This document shows positions 23,907 to 33,128 of a stretch of DNA of 64,000 nucleotides, one piece after another. Source of the stretch: PALSA-607 sp963737705. GTDB lineage: Bacteria; Actinomycetota; Actinomycetes; Acidothermales; Acidothermaceae. A program made the position numbers and the translations under genes. The notes under the pieces were generated by a model. It had not been told where the DNA came from and did no database searches. It saw only the letters and a list, made by a program, of their open reading frames with translations. Where the stretch lies: NCBI GenBank assembly GCA_963737705.1, contig CAVTTP010000003.1, forward strand, positions 372,001-436,000, given 5' to 3'. The number at the start of each line of letters is the position of its first letter. Positions within the stretch are counted from its first letter, which is position 1.

Positions 23907-26732
23907 GTGAAATCGGTGAGGACTTCTCAGCGGGCGATCGAACGCGCGCTGCGTGCGGGATTGGGGGCTGGTCGAACAGCACTCGTGCTCGCCCTCGCCG
24001 CCAGCGGGTTGGTACTCGATGTCTCCGGAGCGCGGGCCGCGGGGACGTGGTCACTCACCCGTCTAAGCGGCTCTGACCGGTACACAACCGCGGCGTCGAT
24101 CGCAGCGGCGGCCTACCCTGACGGCGCGTCGTCTGTCGTGATTGCCAGCGGCGCATCATTCGCGGACGCCCTTTCCGCGTCCTATCTCGCGGGAGTGGTC
24201 CAGGGACCCGTCCTCCTGACTGACCCGGCGACACTGCCTAGTTCTACAGAGAGCGCACTCACGCGCCTCGGCGCCACACATGTCTATGTTGTCGGCGGCA
24301 CCGCAGCAGTGTCGCCGGCGGTGTTCTCAGCCATCGCCGAGATGACGATCGGCACAGGACATCCGTCGGTGACAAGGGTCGCAGGTTCGACGCGATTCGC
24401 CACCGACATGGCGATATCTGAGTTCGGCTCCACCTACGGTGCCGTCGACGGCCAGGTGACGGCATTTCTCGCGTCCGGCTTGAACTTTCCGGATGCCCTC
24501 GCCGCATCTCCGGTCGCGGCAGCGCGGCGGCTACCCATCATGCTTACCAACCCAGCGACGCTGTCACCCGAGGTGTCGTCGATCATCGCGCACGATCACA
24601 TCACGCATGTCGTGATCCTCGGAGGAACGGGATCGGTCTCTGCGCAGGTCGCCGCGCAAGTCGTGGGGCTTGGTGTAACCGTCGAACGAGTCGCTGGTGC
24701 CGATCGAACAGCGACTGCCGCTGCACTTGCAACGTGGGCACACGCGAACGTCGGGTTTGGTCTCACGCGCATCGCCGTTGCTCGTGGCGATCAAGCTGGC
24801 GGCGGGGTCGACGCTCTCGCGCTCGGCGCACTCGCTGGTGAGCGTGGAGAGCCCTTGCTGCTCACGGCGTCCCCGACCGATCTAGGCGCGGGAACTGCCG
24901 CGTGGCTGTCCGCTTACGGTTCGGGTCTCACCGGTGGCGATGCCGCTGGCGGGTCTGTCGCTTTGAGCGATACTGCGCTTGCGTTGGTCGTTACCGACGC
25001 GCAGGGAACGACGTCGGTCACCGGCGGTGGCGGCGGTGGCGGTGGCGGCGGTGGCGGTGGCGGTGGCGGCGGCGGCGGCGGCGGCGGTGGCACGCCGCTC
25101 AATGTCACGAGTGTCAACTTGCCGCACTTCGTGGTCGGGCAGGTCTACCAAACGCAACTCACCGCAACAGGTGGGACTGCGCCCTACACCTGGGTGATCG
25201 CGCTAGGGAACGTGCCACCTGGGACGGCGCTCAACTCAACAACGGGCAGGATCACCGGCACGCCGACAGCTGGCGAGGGGACAATCGCGGACTTCCGCGT
25301 CCAGGTCACCGACTCGCTGGGAAACATGGCCCAAGACGACGAAACCGTTCCGGTCGTGGCGGCAGGCAACCTCTCGGGAGTCACGTCGATCGCAAGTGGG
25401 AGTGGATCAGCGTGTGCTGTCTTGTCGAACGGCCACGTCGACTGCTGGGGCGCGAACGATGACGGGGATCTGGGTGCCGGCCTCGACGCGATCACCAAAC
25501 CCTCGTCTGACGTGCCGATTCCCGTCGTCGGAGTGACGCACGCGTCCCAGGTCGTCAACGGAGGCTGGGGTCTGCGCACCTACTGTGCGGTGCTCACCAC
25601 CGGCGGGGTCACTTGCTGGGGCGACAATCACGGCGGCGCACTCGGTGCGGGCCTCGACCCGACGACGGTTGCCAGTTCGGCAACGCCTGTCGCTGTACAG
25701 GGCATCACCCATGCAGTGGGGATTGCGGGCGACGAGTACGGCTTGGGATATGGCACGTTCTGCGCGGTCCTGTCGACGGGCGGCGTTGAATGTTGGGGCG
25801 ATAACCAGCGCGGGCAACTCGGTGCGAGTCTCTCGCCCACCACGACCGCGTTTTCGGCGACCCCGGTTGCGGTATCGGGTGTCTCAACGGCCGTTGGTGC
25901 TACGGGCGATAACGGCGAGTACAGCTTCGGCGCCTTCTGTGCGGCGTTGAGTTCGGGACACGTCGATTGTTGGGGCGACAACATCAGCGGCGATCTCGGT
26001 GCAGGTCTCGATCCGCAGACCACGACGTATTCCGGTTCGCCGGTGACGGTATCCGGGATCGCAAATGCAAGTCGTGTCATTGGCGGCGGCAGTTCTGAGA
26101 CCGGATCGTTTTGCGCGATTCTCACGACGAGCGCGATGAAGTGCTGGGGTGACAACGCCGGTGGAGAGCTCGGTGCCGGTCTCGATCCCCAGGTCACGAC
26201 TTACTCCGCGGTACCAGTCGCTGTAAGCGGGATCTCGACCGCGGTCGACGCTGCGAGCGACTGGGGGCACAACGAGGGTGCTTACTGCGCGGTGCTTTCG
26301 ACCGGTGGCGTGAAGTGCTGGGGTGTGAACAACTCCGGCCAGCTTGGGGCCGGGCTCGACCCCTTGACGGTGGGGGCGTCGGATTCACCGGTGACGGTGA
26401 TGGGCGTGACCAACGCCGCGAGCATTGCCACGGGAGGCTCCGACTCGTTCTGCGTCACCCGAACGGATGGCACTATTGCTTGCTGGGGCGGCAACTACCA
26501 GTCAGAACTTGGCGCAGGAGTGGTCAGCGATTACTCAACCGTCGCGGTAACCGTGCTCACTATCTCCAATGCGACGGCGGTTGTAGGTAATCCGGGCGCG
26601 TTCAGCTATTGCGCGGTGCTGTCGACCAGCGGCGTCGACTGTTGGGGCGACAACAGCTACAGCCAGCTCGGATCCGGGTCCGATGCCGCCGCGATGCCGG
26701 TCAGTCCACCAGTTCCGGTCAGCGGACCCTGA
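23907..26732 (+). CDS. Secreted CWB2 protein with poly-Gly linker, Ig-like domain and eight RCC1-type repeats
   Basis: 941 residues from GTG 23907. The signal peptide is RTALVLALAASGLVLDVSG (about 23-41). About 50-330 hold three cell-wall-binding repeat 2 units (RLSGSDRYTTAASIA, FADALSA, VYVVGGTAAVS; RVAGSTRFATDMAIS; RVAGADRTATAAALA). Residues 373-395 are 23 consecutive glycines. About 398-480 form a putative-Ig (He_PIG-like) domain (YTWVIALGNVPPGTALNSTTG). About 490-941 hold eight RCC1-like repeats, each with C-A-V-L-S and C-W-G-D-N cores, so two Cys per blade that could form disulfides outside the cell. CWB2 repeats bind cell-wall polymers non-covalently; the RCC1 propeller would be displayed. 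Its ligand is unknown. Confidence 0.85.
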   Translation: MKSVRTSQRAIERALRAGLGAGRTALVLALAASGLVLDVSGARAAGTWSLTRLSGSDRYTTAASIAAAAYPDGASSVVIASGASFADALSASYLAGVVQGPVLLTDPATLPSSTESALTRLGATHVYVVGGTAAVSPAVFSAIAEMTIGTGHPSVTRVAGSTRFATDMAISEFGSTYGAVDGQVTAFLASGLNFPDALAASPVAAARRLPIMLTNPATLSPEVSSIIAHDHITHVVILGGTGSVSAQVAAQVVGLGVTVERVAGADRTATAAALATWAHANVGFGLTRIAVARGDQAGGGVDALALGALAGERGEPLLLTASPTDLGAGTAAWLSAYGSGLTGGDAAGGSVALSDTALALVVTDAQGTTSVTGGGGGGGGGGGGGGGGGGGGGGGTPLNVTSVNLPHFVVGQVYQTQLTATGGTAPYTWVIALGNVPPGTALNSTTGRITGTPTAGEGTIADFRVQVTDSLGNMAQDDETVPVVAAGNLSGVTSIASGSGSACAVLSNGHVDCWGANDDGDLGAGLDAITKPSSDVPIPVVGVTHASQVVNGGWGLRTYCAVLTTGGVTCWGDNHGGALGAGLDPTTVASSATPVAVQGITHAVGIAGDEYGLGYGTFCAVLSTGGVECWGDNQRGQLGASLSPTTTAFSATPVAVSGVSTAVGATGDNGEYSFGAFCAALSSGHVDCWGDNISGDLGAGLDPQTTTYSGSPVTVSGIANASRVIGGGSSETGSFCAILTTSAMKCWGDNAGGELGAGLDPQVTTYSAVPVAVSGISTAVDAASDWGHNEGAYCAVLSTGGVKCWGVNNSGQLGAGLDPLTVGASDSPVTVMGVTNAASIATGGSDSFCVTRTDGTIACWGGNYQSELGAGVVSDYSTVAVTVLTISNATAVVGNPGAFSYCAVLSTSGVDCWGDNSYSQLGSGSDAAAMPVSPPVPVSGP
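25023..25091 (+). repeat. (GGC/GGT)23 trinucleotide tract encoding poly-Gly
   Basis: 69 bp of only GGC and GGT codons inside the CWB2/RCC1 gene. Slippage would change the linker by whole residues and keep the frame. Confidence 0.9.
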
Positions 26733-26781
26733 CTTCGTCGGCTCAGCCGAGCGCGTCGGCGCTGCTGGCACGTGCCGCGCC

Positions 26782-26808
26782 GGATGGACCGTCTAGGGTC
26801 TTCTTGTG
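26782..26808 (+). promoter_or_regulatory. Leaderless-type promoter of the epimerase gene
   Basis: TAGGGT (26794-26799) is followed by six bases and then GTG 26806, the usual spacing from -10 to transcription start in actinobacteria, so the message should start at the start codon. No SD is present. Confidence 0.5.
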
Positions 26809-27762
26809 CGCATCCTCGTGACCGGAGCGGCCGGTTTTATCGGGTCCAATCTCGTCGACCGATTGCTCGACGACGACCATGAGGTTGTGGGCGTCGACAA
26901 CTTGTCGCGCGGCACCAGAGCAAACCTGCCCGACTCCGAACTCGGAGCAGGGCGCGGCTTTTCGTTCATCGAGGCGGATCTCACCGACGCGCGGTTTGCC
27001 GAGACCGTCGCCGACGCTGACGTCGAGGTCATCTGCCATCTCGGCGCGCAAATCGACGTCCGGATCAGTGTCCAAGACCCGATCGAGGATGCGCGGTTGA
27101 ACGTGCTGGGCACGATCAACGTTCTCGAGGCTGCACGCAAAGCCGGTGTGCGGAAGGTCGTGTTCGCCTCGTCGGGTGGGTCGATTTACGGCGAGCCGAA
27201 GAAGTTGCCCGTCCTCGAGTCGGCGCCGGTCGACCCGCTGTCGCCCTACGCAGCCTCGAAGGTAAGTGGCGAGACGTATCTCGGGACGTATCGCGCGCTA
27301 TACGGCCTGGAAACGACCGCTCTTGCGCTGTCGAATGTCTATGGCCCCCGCCAGGATCCGCACGGCGAGGCAGGCGTGGTCGCGATCTTCGGCAACGCGC
27401 TGCTACGTGGGCGGCCAGCCACCATTTACGGCGACGGTTCAGCCGTGCGCGACTACGTGTTCGTTGACGACGTGACGGATGCATTCGCCCGAGCTATCGG
27501 TGATCTCGCCGACGGGCGCCGTTTGAACATCGGTACGGGGGTGGGCACAACTGTGCGCGAACTGCACACGGTCATCGCCTCCGCCGCAGACGCCCCAGAT
27601 GACCCGGTTCTCGGTGCTTCCAGGCTCGGTGAACTGCACGCGATCGTCCTCAACGTGAATGCAGCGCGTGACCATCTTGGCTGGATGCCACGCATGTCGC
27701 TAGCCGACGGCATCGCCAAGACTCTTGACTGGATTCGCGCCGGACCAGATCTCCAGCCCTAG
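26806..27762 (+). CDS. NAD-dependent epimerase/dehydratase (UDP-glucose 4-epimerase-like)
   Basis: 318 residues. Rossmann motif VTGAAGFIGSNLVDRLL (4-20), DNLSRG, HLGAQIDVRISVQDPIEDA, catalytic Ser region FASSGGSIYG and YAASK (Tyr-x3-Lys, about 148-152), then SNVYGPRQDPHGEAGVVAIF: the extended-SDR pattern of GalE-type enzymes that interconvert UDP-sugars. It is short (usual GalE about 330). It could feed UDP-galactose or a uronic acid to the cell envelope. It is unlinked to the glycosyltransferase cluster. Confidence 0.85.
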   Translation: MRILVTGAAGFIGSNLVDRLLDDDHEVVGVDNLSRGTRANLPDSELGAGRGFSFIEADLTDARFAETVADADVEVICHLGAQIDVRISVQDPIEDARLNVLGTINVLEAARKAGVRKVVFASSGGSIYGEPKKLPVLESAPVDPLSPYAASKVSGETYLGTYRALYGLETTALALSNVYGPRQDPHGEAGVVAIFGNALLRGRPATIYGDGSAVRDYVFVDDVTDAFARAIGDLADGRRLNIGTGVGTTVRELHTVIASAADAPDDPVLGASRLGELHAIVLNVNAARDHLGWMPRMSLADGIAKTLDWIRAGPDLQP

Positions 27763-27802
27763 GCTAACGCCGATACGTTCGGGCATCTCGCACGGAGGTT
27801 GG

Positions 27803-29356
27803 ATGGCCAGTTACGACTATGTGATCGTCGGCGCCGGATCCGCTGGGTGTGTGGTGGCCTCGCGGCTCAGTGAAGACCCCGCAGTGTCGGTCGCGCTCAT
27901 CGAAGCAGGCGGATCCGACACCGCCGAGGAGATTGCGCTCCCGATCGCCTGGACCGACCTTTTCAAAGGCCCGTACGACTGGGATCTCGACTCCGAGCCC
28001 GAGCCGGGCCTGAATGGTCGACGCATTTATCTGCCGCGCGGCAAGGTACTCGGCGGGTGTAGTTCGACGAACGCGATGATTTACATCCGCGGCAATCGCG
28101 CGGACTACGCCGCATGGTCCTCGGGCGTGGCGCCGGGATGGGGCTACGACGATGTACTGCCGTACTTCCGTCGATCTGAAGACAACGAGCGCGGAGCCGA
28201 CGACTATCACGGAGCCGGCGGCCCCTTGACTGTCAGTAACACGCGTTCGGCTCATCCGCTCGCCACGGCGTTCGTTGCTGCCGGCGTGGAGGCTGGCTAT
28301 GCGCACAACGAGGACTTCAATGGAGAAACCCAGGAGGGCGTGGGTTTCTATCAGCTGACGCAACGCGACGGCATGAGGTGGAGCGCATCCATGGCCTTCC
28401 TGCCGCCAGCGGCGCAACGGCCGAACCTCACCGTTCTCACAAACACCCGCGTGCTGCGTGTGGTGCTCGACGGAGATCGCGCGGTCGGCGTCGAGATCAG
28501 CGACCAGGGCGGCGTGCGCACGATTTTCGCTGACCAAGAAGTGATCGTCTCGGCGGGCAGCTACGAGACGCCGAAGTTGCTGATGCTCTCGGGCATCGGG
28601 CTCGCGGACGAGTTGTCGCCACTAGGTATCGAGACACGCGTCGATCTGCCGGTGGGGCGCAACCTGCAGGACCACCTTTTGGTTCTTGTCAACTATCTGA
28701 CCGACGCGGACACGCTGATCTCCGCGGGCAGTGCGGAGAACGTCGCGCTTCTCGAGAACGAAAGCCGCGGAGCCCTGACCTCGAACGCGGCGGAGGCCGG
28801 TGGCTTCTTCCACACTCGTGACGGGCTCATAGCTCCCGACGTACAACTGCACATGGCTCCCGTCATGTCGGTCAATGAGAGCCTCACAGTGCCGACGGCT
28901 AACGCTTTCGCGCTCGGACCTTGCACGCTGTCGCCGACGAGTCGTGGATTCGTGACGCTGCGCTCGGCCGACCCGGCCTACCCGCCGCGGATCCAACACA
29001 ACTACCTAGCTACCGAGGATGATCGGACGGCGATTGTGGCGGGTCTGCGGATCACCCTCGACATTGCCGCGCAGCCGGCGTTGAAGAGCCTGACCACCGG
29101 CCCGTGTGAGGTGCCGGAGTCTGACTCGACGTCTGACCTGCTCGCGTTCGCCAGGCGGGTAGGGCTGACGCTTTACCACCCGACATCGAGTTGCGCGATT
29201 GGATCGGTCGTCGACCCCGAGCTGCGTGTTCTTGGTGTCGATCGACTTCGCGTGGTCGATGCATCAGTGATGCCGAGCATCGTTCGCGGCAACACGAATG
29301 CGCCGACCATCATGATTGCCGAGCGGGCCGCCGACCTGATCCGAAGGACCGCCTAG
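27803..29356 (+). CDS. GMC-family FAD oxidoreductase (choline dehydrogenase-like)
   Basis: 517 residues from ATG 27803, preceded by GGAGG. The FAD-binding motif YVIVGAGSAGCVVASRL is at 6-22, GMC signature 1 RGKVLGGCSSTNAMIYIRGN about 80-99, and signature 2 around GSYETPKLLMLSGIG. The C-terminal catalytic His block is LYHPTSSCAIG, followed by VVDASVMPSIVRGNTNAPT. GMC enzymes oxidise alcohols (choline, sugars, aromatic or polyethylene alcohols). There is no betaine aldehyde dehydrogenase nearby, so choline is not supported as substrate. A TAGGCT about 35 bp upstream could be its -10. Confidence 0.85.
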   Translation: MASYDYVIVGAGSAGCVVASRLSEDPAVSVALIEAGGSDTAEEIALPIAWTDLFKGPYDWDLDSEPEPGLNGRRIYLPRGKVLGGCSSTNAMIYIRGNRADYAAWSSGVAPGWGYDDVLPYFRRSEDNERGADDYHGAGGPLTVSNTRSAHPLATAFVAAGVEAGYAHNEDFNGETQEGVGFYQLTQRDGMRWSASMAFLPPAAQRPNLTVLTNTRVLRVVLDGDRAVGVEISDQGGVRTIFADQEVIVSAGSYETPKLLMLSGIGLADELSPLGIETRVDLPVGRNLQDHLLVLVNYLTDADTLISAGSAENVALLENESRGALTSNAAEAGGFFHTRDGLIAPDVQLHMAPVMSVNESLTVPTANAFALGPCTLSPTSRGFVTLRSADPAYPPRIQHNYLATEDDRTAIVAGLRITLDIAAQPALKSLTTGPCEVPESDSTSDLLAFARRVGLTLYHPTSSCAIGSVVDPELRVLGVDRLRVVDASVMPSIVRGNTNAPTIMIAERAADLIRRTA

Positions 29357-29365
29357 GCTGGGCAG

Positions 29366-29839
29366 ATGTTCATCACCAACCACGTGCTCTCCGGAGCGAT
29401 CATCGGGCTCGTCGCCCCTCGGCGTCCGGTCAAGGTTGCTCTTGTCGCTGTCGGCAGCCACTTCGTGCTCGACTCGGTGCCCCATTGGGGCATCGATGAT
29501 GACGCGAAGTTTCGCAAGGTCGCAATCGTCGATGGTCTGGTAGGGCTCGCGACGATGCGGGCCGTCATGAGTGCAGTTCCCCGTGGCACGCGCGTCGCCG
29601 TGCTGGCCGGAATGCTGGGCGCAGCCTTCCCCGACAGCGACAAGCCGGCGCTGATGTTTTTTGGCCGCTCGCCGTTTCCCGCGGGGGTTGATCGTTTCCA
29701 TGGGCGGATTCAGCGCGAGGCCAAGCGCGGAGTTCGCACCGAACTGCGAGCGGCAGTGGTGATGGTCGTCGCGGTACGCGTGCTCAGCTGGATCCGCGCT
29801 CTGCGCCGCACATCTGAGCAAGCCTCCGTCGAGGGATGA
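29366..29839 (+). CDS. Small membrane-associated protein, YdjM-like hydrolase fold possible
   Basis: 157 residues. Hydrophobic N-terminus MFITNHVLSGAIIGLVAP, then SHFVLDSVPHWG and AAFPDSDKPALMFF place His and Asp residues as in YdjM-type membrane-bound putative hydrolases (NHxxxG, HxxxD, PDxD). The resemblance is weak and the function is unknown. It starts 9 bp after the GMC stop with TAGGCT six bases before the ATG, so it may have its own leaderless transcript starting inside the GMC stop region. Confidence 0.5.
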   Translation: MFITNHVLSGAIIGLVAPRRPVKVALVAVGSHFVLDSVPHWGIDDDAKFRKVAIVDGLVGLATMRAVMSAVPRGTRVAVLAGMLGAAFPDSDKPALMFFGRSPFPAGVDRFHGRIQREAKRGVRTELRAAVVMVVAVRVLSWIRALRRTSEQASVEG

Positions 29840-29861
29840 GGCTTCGCTGTCGCGGTCTGTC

Positions 29862-31445
29862 ATGATCGGCGCTGTGGCCGTCACTCGGTTGGCTTCATTG
29901 TTTCGGCTGCCATCGCTGCGTGCCCGAGTGCTGTGGCTCGTTGGCGTCGGCGTCGCTGGCACGGTTGTTTCCGGGTTCGTGCTGATCAACTCTGCTGTCA
30001 CACAACGCGACGCGCTGGTTCAGCAGCGTCGGCTCACGGCCGCCCTGACGGATGCGGGCACGTTGCTCGCGCGCTACACCGACGAGGAAACCGCGCTGCG
30101 CGGGTACCTGCTCAGCGGTGGCCAAGCGCTGTTTCTGCAGCCGTACACGAACGCCGAGCGCGTGATTCCGCCGCTGGAGGCCGACCTGCAGCGGCAGACG
30201 AACGCCTCGGCCACGGCACGCGCGGAGGTGACCGCGTTGGTCGCCAGCCATCAGCAGTGGTCGACTGCGATCCTGGAGCCGGAGCTCGCTCAGGCGAAAG
30301 GTGGCCAACTCCCTCTCGCTGTGAAGTCGGAGGCGTCGGGAGCCGGAAAAGCGCGGTTCGACGATATTCGCGCTGCGGACGCCAAGCTGACTGCAACGCT
30401 GTCGGACAGATTCAGAGTGGTCAGCGACCGAGCTGCCTCGGCGGGTTCGCGACTGCGCACCGACCTGTTCCTTGTGCTCGCGTTCCTTCTTGTCGTGTTG
30501 GTGACCCTGATGGTGGGCTTGCTGCGCTTCGTGGTCGGGCCGCTGGCACGGGTCGGCTCCGATCTGCGAAAGGTGAGCGGAGGTGCGCTGGACCACGCAA
30601 TCGCCGACCAAGGTCCCACGGAGGTTCGCAACGTCGCCCTGGACGCGGAGGCGATGCGGCGCCGCCTGCGTACCGAGGTCGCCAACGTTGCGCGCGGCGA
30701 GGAAGCGCTTGACCAGCACGGGCCGGCGGTGCGTGCCTTGCAGCTTGCCCTGGCCCCTACCGCCCTCGCAGTGCCCGGGATCGAGGTTGCGACCAGGCTG
30801 GAGCCAGCGCAGGGACTGCTCGCTGGGGACTGGCTCGATCTGGTGCCACTATTCGGGGATCGACTTGCGGTGGTCATCGGCGACGTGAGTGGACACGGAC
30901 CACGACCCGCCGTCTTCGCGCTACGCCTGAAGACAATGATTTCAGCAGAGCTGGTCGGCGGTCGGTCACCGGCGGCTGCGCTGCACTCGGCGTCTCAGCA
31001 GATTGGTACAGATGAGCCAGAGATGTTCGCCACCGCATTCGTGGCGGTACTCGATCCGCAGGCCGGTGTTCTCACTTACGCCAACGCGGGGCACCCTGAC
31101 GCACATCTCCTCCGCGCAGTAACGACAGCTGAAGGTGCTGTACTGAACTTGTCCGCGACCGGCCCGTTGCTCGCCGCGCTCGACGCGCACTGGACCTGGA
31201 GCCAAACCGTCGTGCCGTTCCTGCCCGGCGACGTCCTTGTCGCCTACACCGACGGCGTGGTGGAGGCACGTGATGTGCGAGGCGAACAGTTCGGCCCGGC
31301 GCGATTCATGGGCGCGTTGTCGTCGGCAACTGCCGGGGCGCCACTGGACCCGATGATCGATACGGCGATAGAGGCGGTGCGCGTGCATGTCAGCGGGAGA
31401 CTCTCCGATGATTGCACCGTGCTCACCTGCAGGCGAACCTCGTGA
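29862..31445 (+). CDS. Membrane CHASE3-HAMP-SpoIIE (PP2C-like) serine phosphatase
   Basis: 527 residues. TM1 is about 20-42 (LRARVLWLVGVGVAGTVVSG). The extracytoplasmic CHASE3 domain (about 45-195) has DEETALRGYLLSG. TM2 is about 203-226 and the HAMP region about 227-275 (GPLARVGSDLRKVSGG). The SpoIIE phosphatase domain is about 290-525, with VVIGDVSGHGPRPA, YANAGHPDAHLL, VAYTDGVVEARD and DDCTVLTC supplying the metal-binding Asp and Gly residues. Such proteins dephosphorylate anti-anti-sigma factors in partner-switching pathways; no STAS protein or RsbW-like kinase is adjacent. GTG 29874 (VAVTRLAS) is an alternative start. Confidence 0.85.
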   Translation: MIGAVAVTRLASLFRLPSLRARVLWLVGVGVAGTVVSGFVLINSAVTQRDALVQQRRLTAALTDAGTLLARYTDEETALRGYLLSGGQALFLQPYTNAERVIPPLEADLQRQTNASATARAEVTALVASHQQWSTAILEPELAQAKGGQLPLAVKSEASGAGKARFDDIRAADAKLTATLSDRFRVVSDRAASAGSRLRTDLFLVLAFLLVVLVTLMVGLLRFVVGPLARVGSDLRKVSGGALDHAIADQGPTEVRNVALDAEAMRRRLRTEVANVARGEEALDQHGPAVRALQLALAPTALAVPGIEVATRLEPAQGLLAGDWLDLVPLFGDRLAVVIGDVSGHGPRPAVFALRLKTMISAELVGGRSPAAALHSASQQIGTDEPEMFATAFVAVLDPQAGVLTYANAGHPDAHLLRAVTTAEGAVLNLSATGPLLAALDAHWTWSQTVVPFLPGDVLVAYTDGVVEARDVRGEQFGPARFMGALSSATAGAPLDPMIDTAIEAVRVHVSGRLSDDCTVLTCRRTS

Positions 31446-31454
31446 TGGTTCGGC

Positions 31455-32285
31455 TTAGCGCAGGAACACTGGCTCTGTAAACGAGTCGCGGGGTAACTCG
31501 CCGTCGACGCTGGCTCGCACGTCAACCTCGAGCAACTCGACATCGCCACCTATCGTCGTCAGGAACGCCGTGTCGGCAGCATCTCGGCCCGTGGCGATGC
31601 GGATCAAGCTTTGGCGCGGCGCGAGATAGGTCGCGTCAACCGCGTTCCACCGGCCTTCGACAAACACCTCGGCAACGGCGTGAAAATCCATCGGCCAAAG
31701 GCCTGGTGCGTAAACCGATGCGCACCGCGCCGGCATATCCAACGCGCGTGCCATCGCCACGACGAGATGTGCGTAGTCGCGGCAGACGCCTTGGCCGGCG
31801 AGCAGTGTCTCGATGGCTGTATCCAAGGGACCGCTCGATCCGGCGACGTATGCGAGCCGTCGCGCGACCCACACGACGAGGGCCTCGAACTGTTCACGAC
31901 CGGGTGTCAGATGCCCGAGCTCTGCGCTCGCGAAGCCGCCAAGGCGATCTGACGGGCAGAACCGGCTCGGCCGCCGGTACTCCAGCAGTTCGATCTCATC
32001 GCTGACCCGTTGACCTGGTGCTTGGGCGTGGACAGCGCTGACATGAGCTGCGTAGCGCACCTCGACCCGGCCGATAGGCAGATCGACCTCGTGCAGGAAC
32101 GCACCGTGCGTGCTCGGCACCCGTCGGGCGACCAACTCGCGCGCATCGCCGTTCCAACTCGCGGTGAATTGCTCGGAGTCGAGAACTCCCGCGCTCGTCG
32201 CTGGCGCGATGCTCAGGACGATCGTCGACGGCTCGCCGACGTCGAGCACAATGTCGCAGCCGACGGTCGTGCCGACGCCCGTCAA
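31455..32285 (-). CDS. Transglutaminase-like cysteine protease-fold protein (second copy)
   Basis: 276 residues from TTG 32285; the start overlaps the previous stop as TTGA. The N-terminal beta domain is about 1-110. The papain-like transglutaminase core is about 130-230: GQGVCRDYAHLVVAMARAL (nucleophile Cys), MDFHAVAEVFVEG (His) and NAVDATYLAP (Asp). This is the last gene of the ATP-grasp/alpha-E/transglutaminase operon. Members are thought to be peptidases or transamidases acting on the product of the ATP-grasp enzyme. It ends 9 bp from the convergent SpoIIE gene. Confidence 0.8.
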   Translation of the reverse strand: MTGVGTTVGCDIVLDVGEPSTIVLSIAPATSAGVLDSEQFTASWNGDARELVARRVPSTHGAFLHEVDLPIGRVEVRYAAHVSAVHAQAPGQRVSDEIELLEYRRPSRFCPSDRLGGFASAELGHLTPGREQFEALVVWVARRLAYVAGSSGPLDTAIETLLAGQGVCRDYAHLVVAMARALDMPARCASVYAPGLWPMDFHAVAEVFVEGRWNAVDATYLAPRQSLIRIATGRDAADTAFLTTIGGDVELLEVDVRASVDGELPRDSFTEPVFLR

Positions 32286-33127
32286 CTCAGCCTGGTGACT
32301 TCGACGGTGACGCCGAGCCGACTGGCCGACCGGCCCTGATACACGCCTTTGAGTGGAGCCACGTCGCCATAGTCACGACCCCGAGCAACAACAACATGTT
32401 GGACGCCGATGGGCTGGTCATTGGTGACATCGTGGCCGACCCAATCGCCGTCCCACCATTCGACCCACGCGTGGCTCTGGCCCTTCACCGTCTCGCCGAC
32501 GACCCCGTCGCGCTTCGGGTGCACGTAACCCGACACGTAACGGGCCGGAATGCCGAAGCGCCGCAACAGCCCCGCTGAAAGGTGCGCGATGTCTTGGCAC
32601 ACTCCTTGGCGGCGGTGCCATGCCTCGCGCGCACTGGTCTGCACGCCGGTGGAGCCGGGCATGTACTCGACCGCGTCGTGGATCCATGACGAGATGCGCA
32701 ACGCAGTCTCGTTCGGTGACATGTCTTGCACGTGCTCGCGCACTTCGGCGACAAGCTCGTCATCGACTGCCGTGCGAGTTGTCTGCGCTAGGTACTCGGC
32801 GAACCTGTCAGTCGTCGTGGGGTGCTGTAGTGCGAGCCAGCCGATAGACGGCTCGGGGCGCGGTTGGTGTGGAGTTGTTTCGACGGTGCTGGTGGAGGTA
32901 ACGACGAGCTCGGAATGCTCGTCGTCGAGATCGAAGGCCGAGACATGCGTTCCCCAGTAGTCGTGGTAGCGGTAGATCGGCGCGGGGGGCTCGATCTCGA
33001 TGCGTGACTCGAGCGTCGTCTGCGTGAGCAGCGTCGGCGGCGTCAACCGAGCCTCGTTGTACGACGCGTGCGCCACGCTGTCGTACGCGAAACGGGTGGT
33101 GTGCACGATCTTCAGTCGCCAGCTCAT
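32282..33127 (-). CDS. Transglutaminase-like protein (first copy, with N-terminal Bact_transglu_N domain)
   Basis: 281 residues from ATG 33127, right behind the stop of the alpha-E gene (TGAGATG). Residues 1-95 are the bacterial transglutaminase N-terminal beta domain starting MSWRLKIVHTTRFAYDS. The core has RQGVCQDIAHLSAGLLRRFGI (nucleophile Cys), GQSHAWVEWWDG (His) and DVTNDQP (Asp), the full catalytic triad of COG1305 proteins. Tight coupling with an alpha-E protein and a circularly permuted ATP-grasp protein is the conserved context of this family, so the three likely act on one peptide or protein substrate. Confidence 0.85.
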   Translation of the reverse strand: MSWRLKIVHTTRFAYDSVAHASYNEARLTPPTLLTQTTLESRIEIEPPAPIYRYHDYWGTHVSAFDLDDEHSELVVTSTSTVETTPHQPRPEPSIGWLALQHPTTTDRFAEYLAQTTRTAVDDELVAEVREHVQDMSPNETALRISSWIHDAVEYMPGSTGVQTSAREAWHRRQGVCQDIAHLSAGLLRRFGIPARYVSGYVHPKRDGVVGETVKGQSHAWVEWWDGDWVGHDVTNDQPIGVQHVVVARGRDYGDVAPLKGVYQGRSASRLGVTVEVTRLS

Positions 33128-33128
33128 C

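Noticed and set aside
25023..25091. Repeat tract considered as part of a CRISPR or other array
   Set aside because: Simple trinucleotide codon repeat with no spacers.
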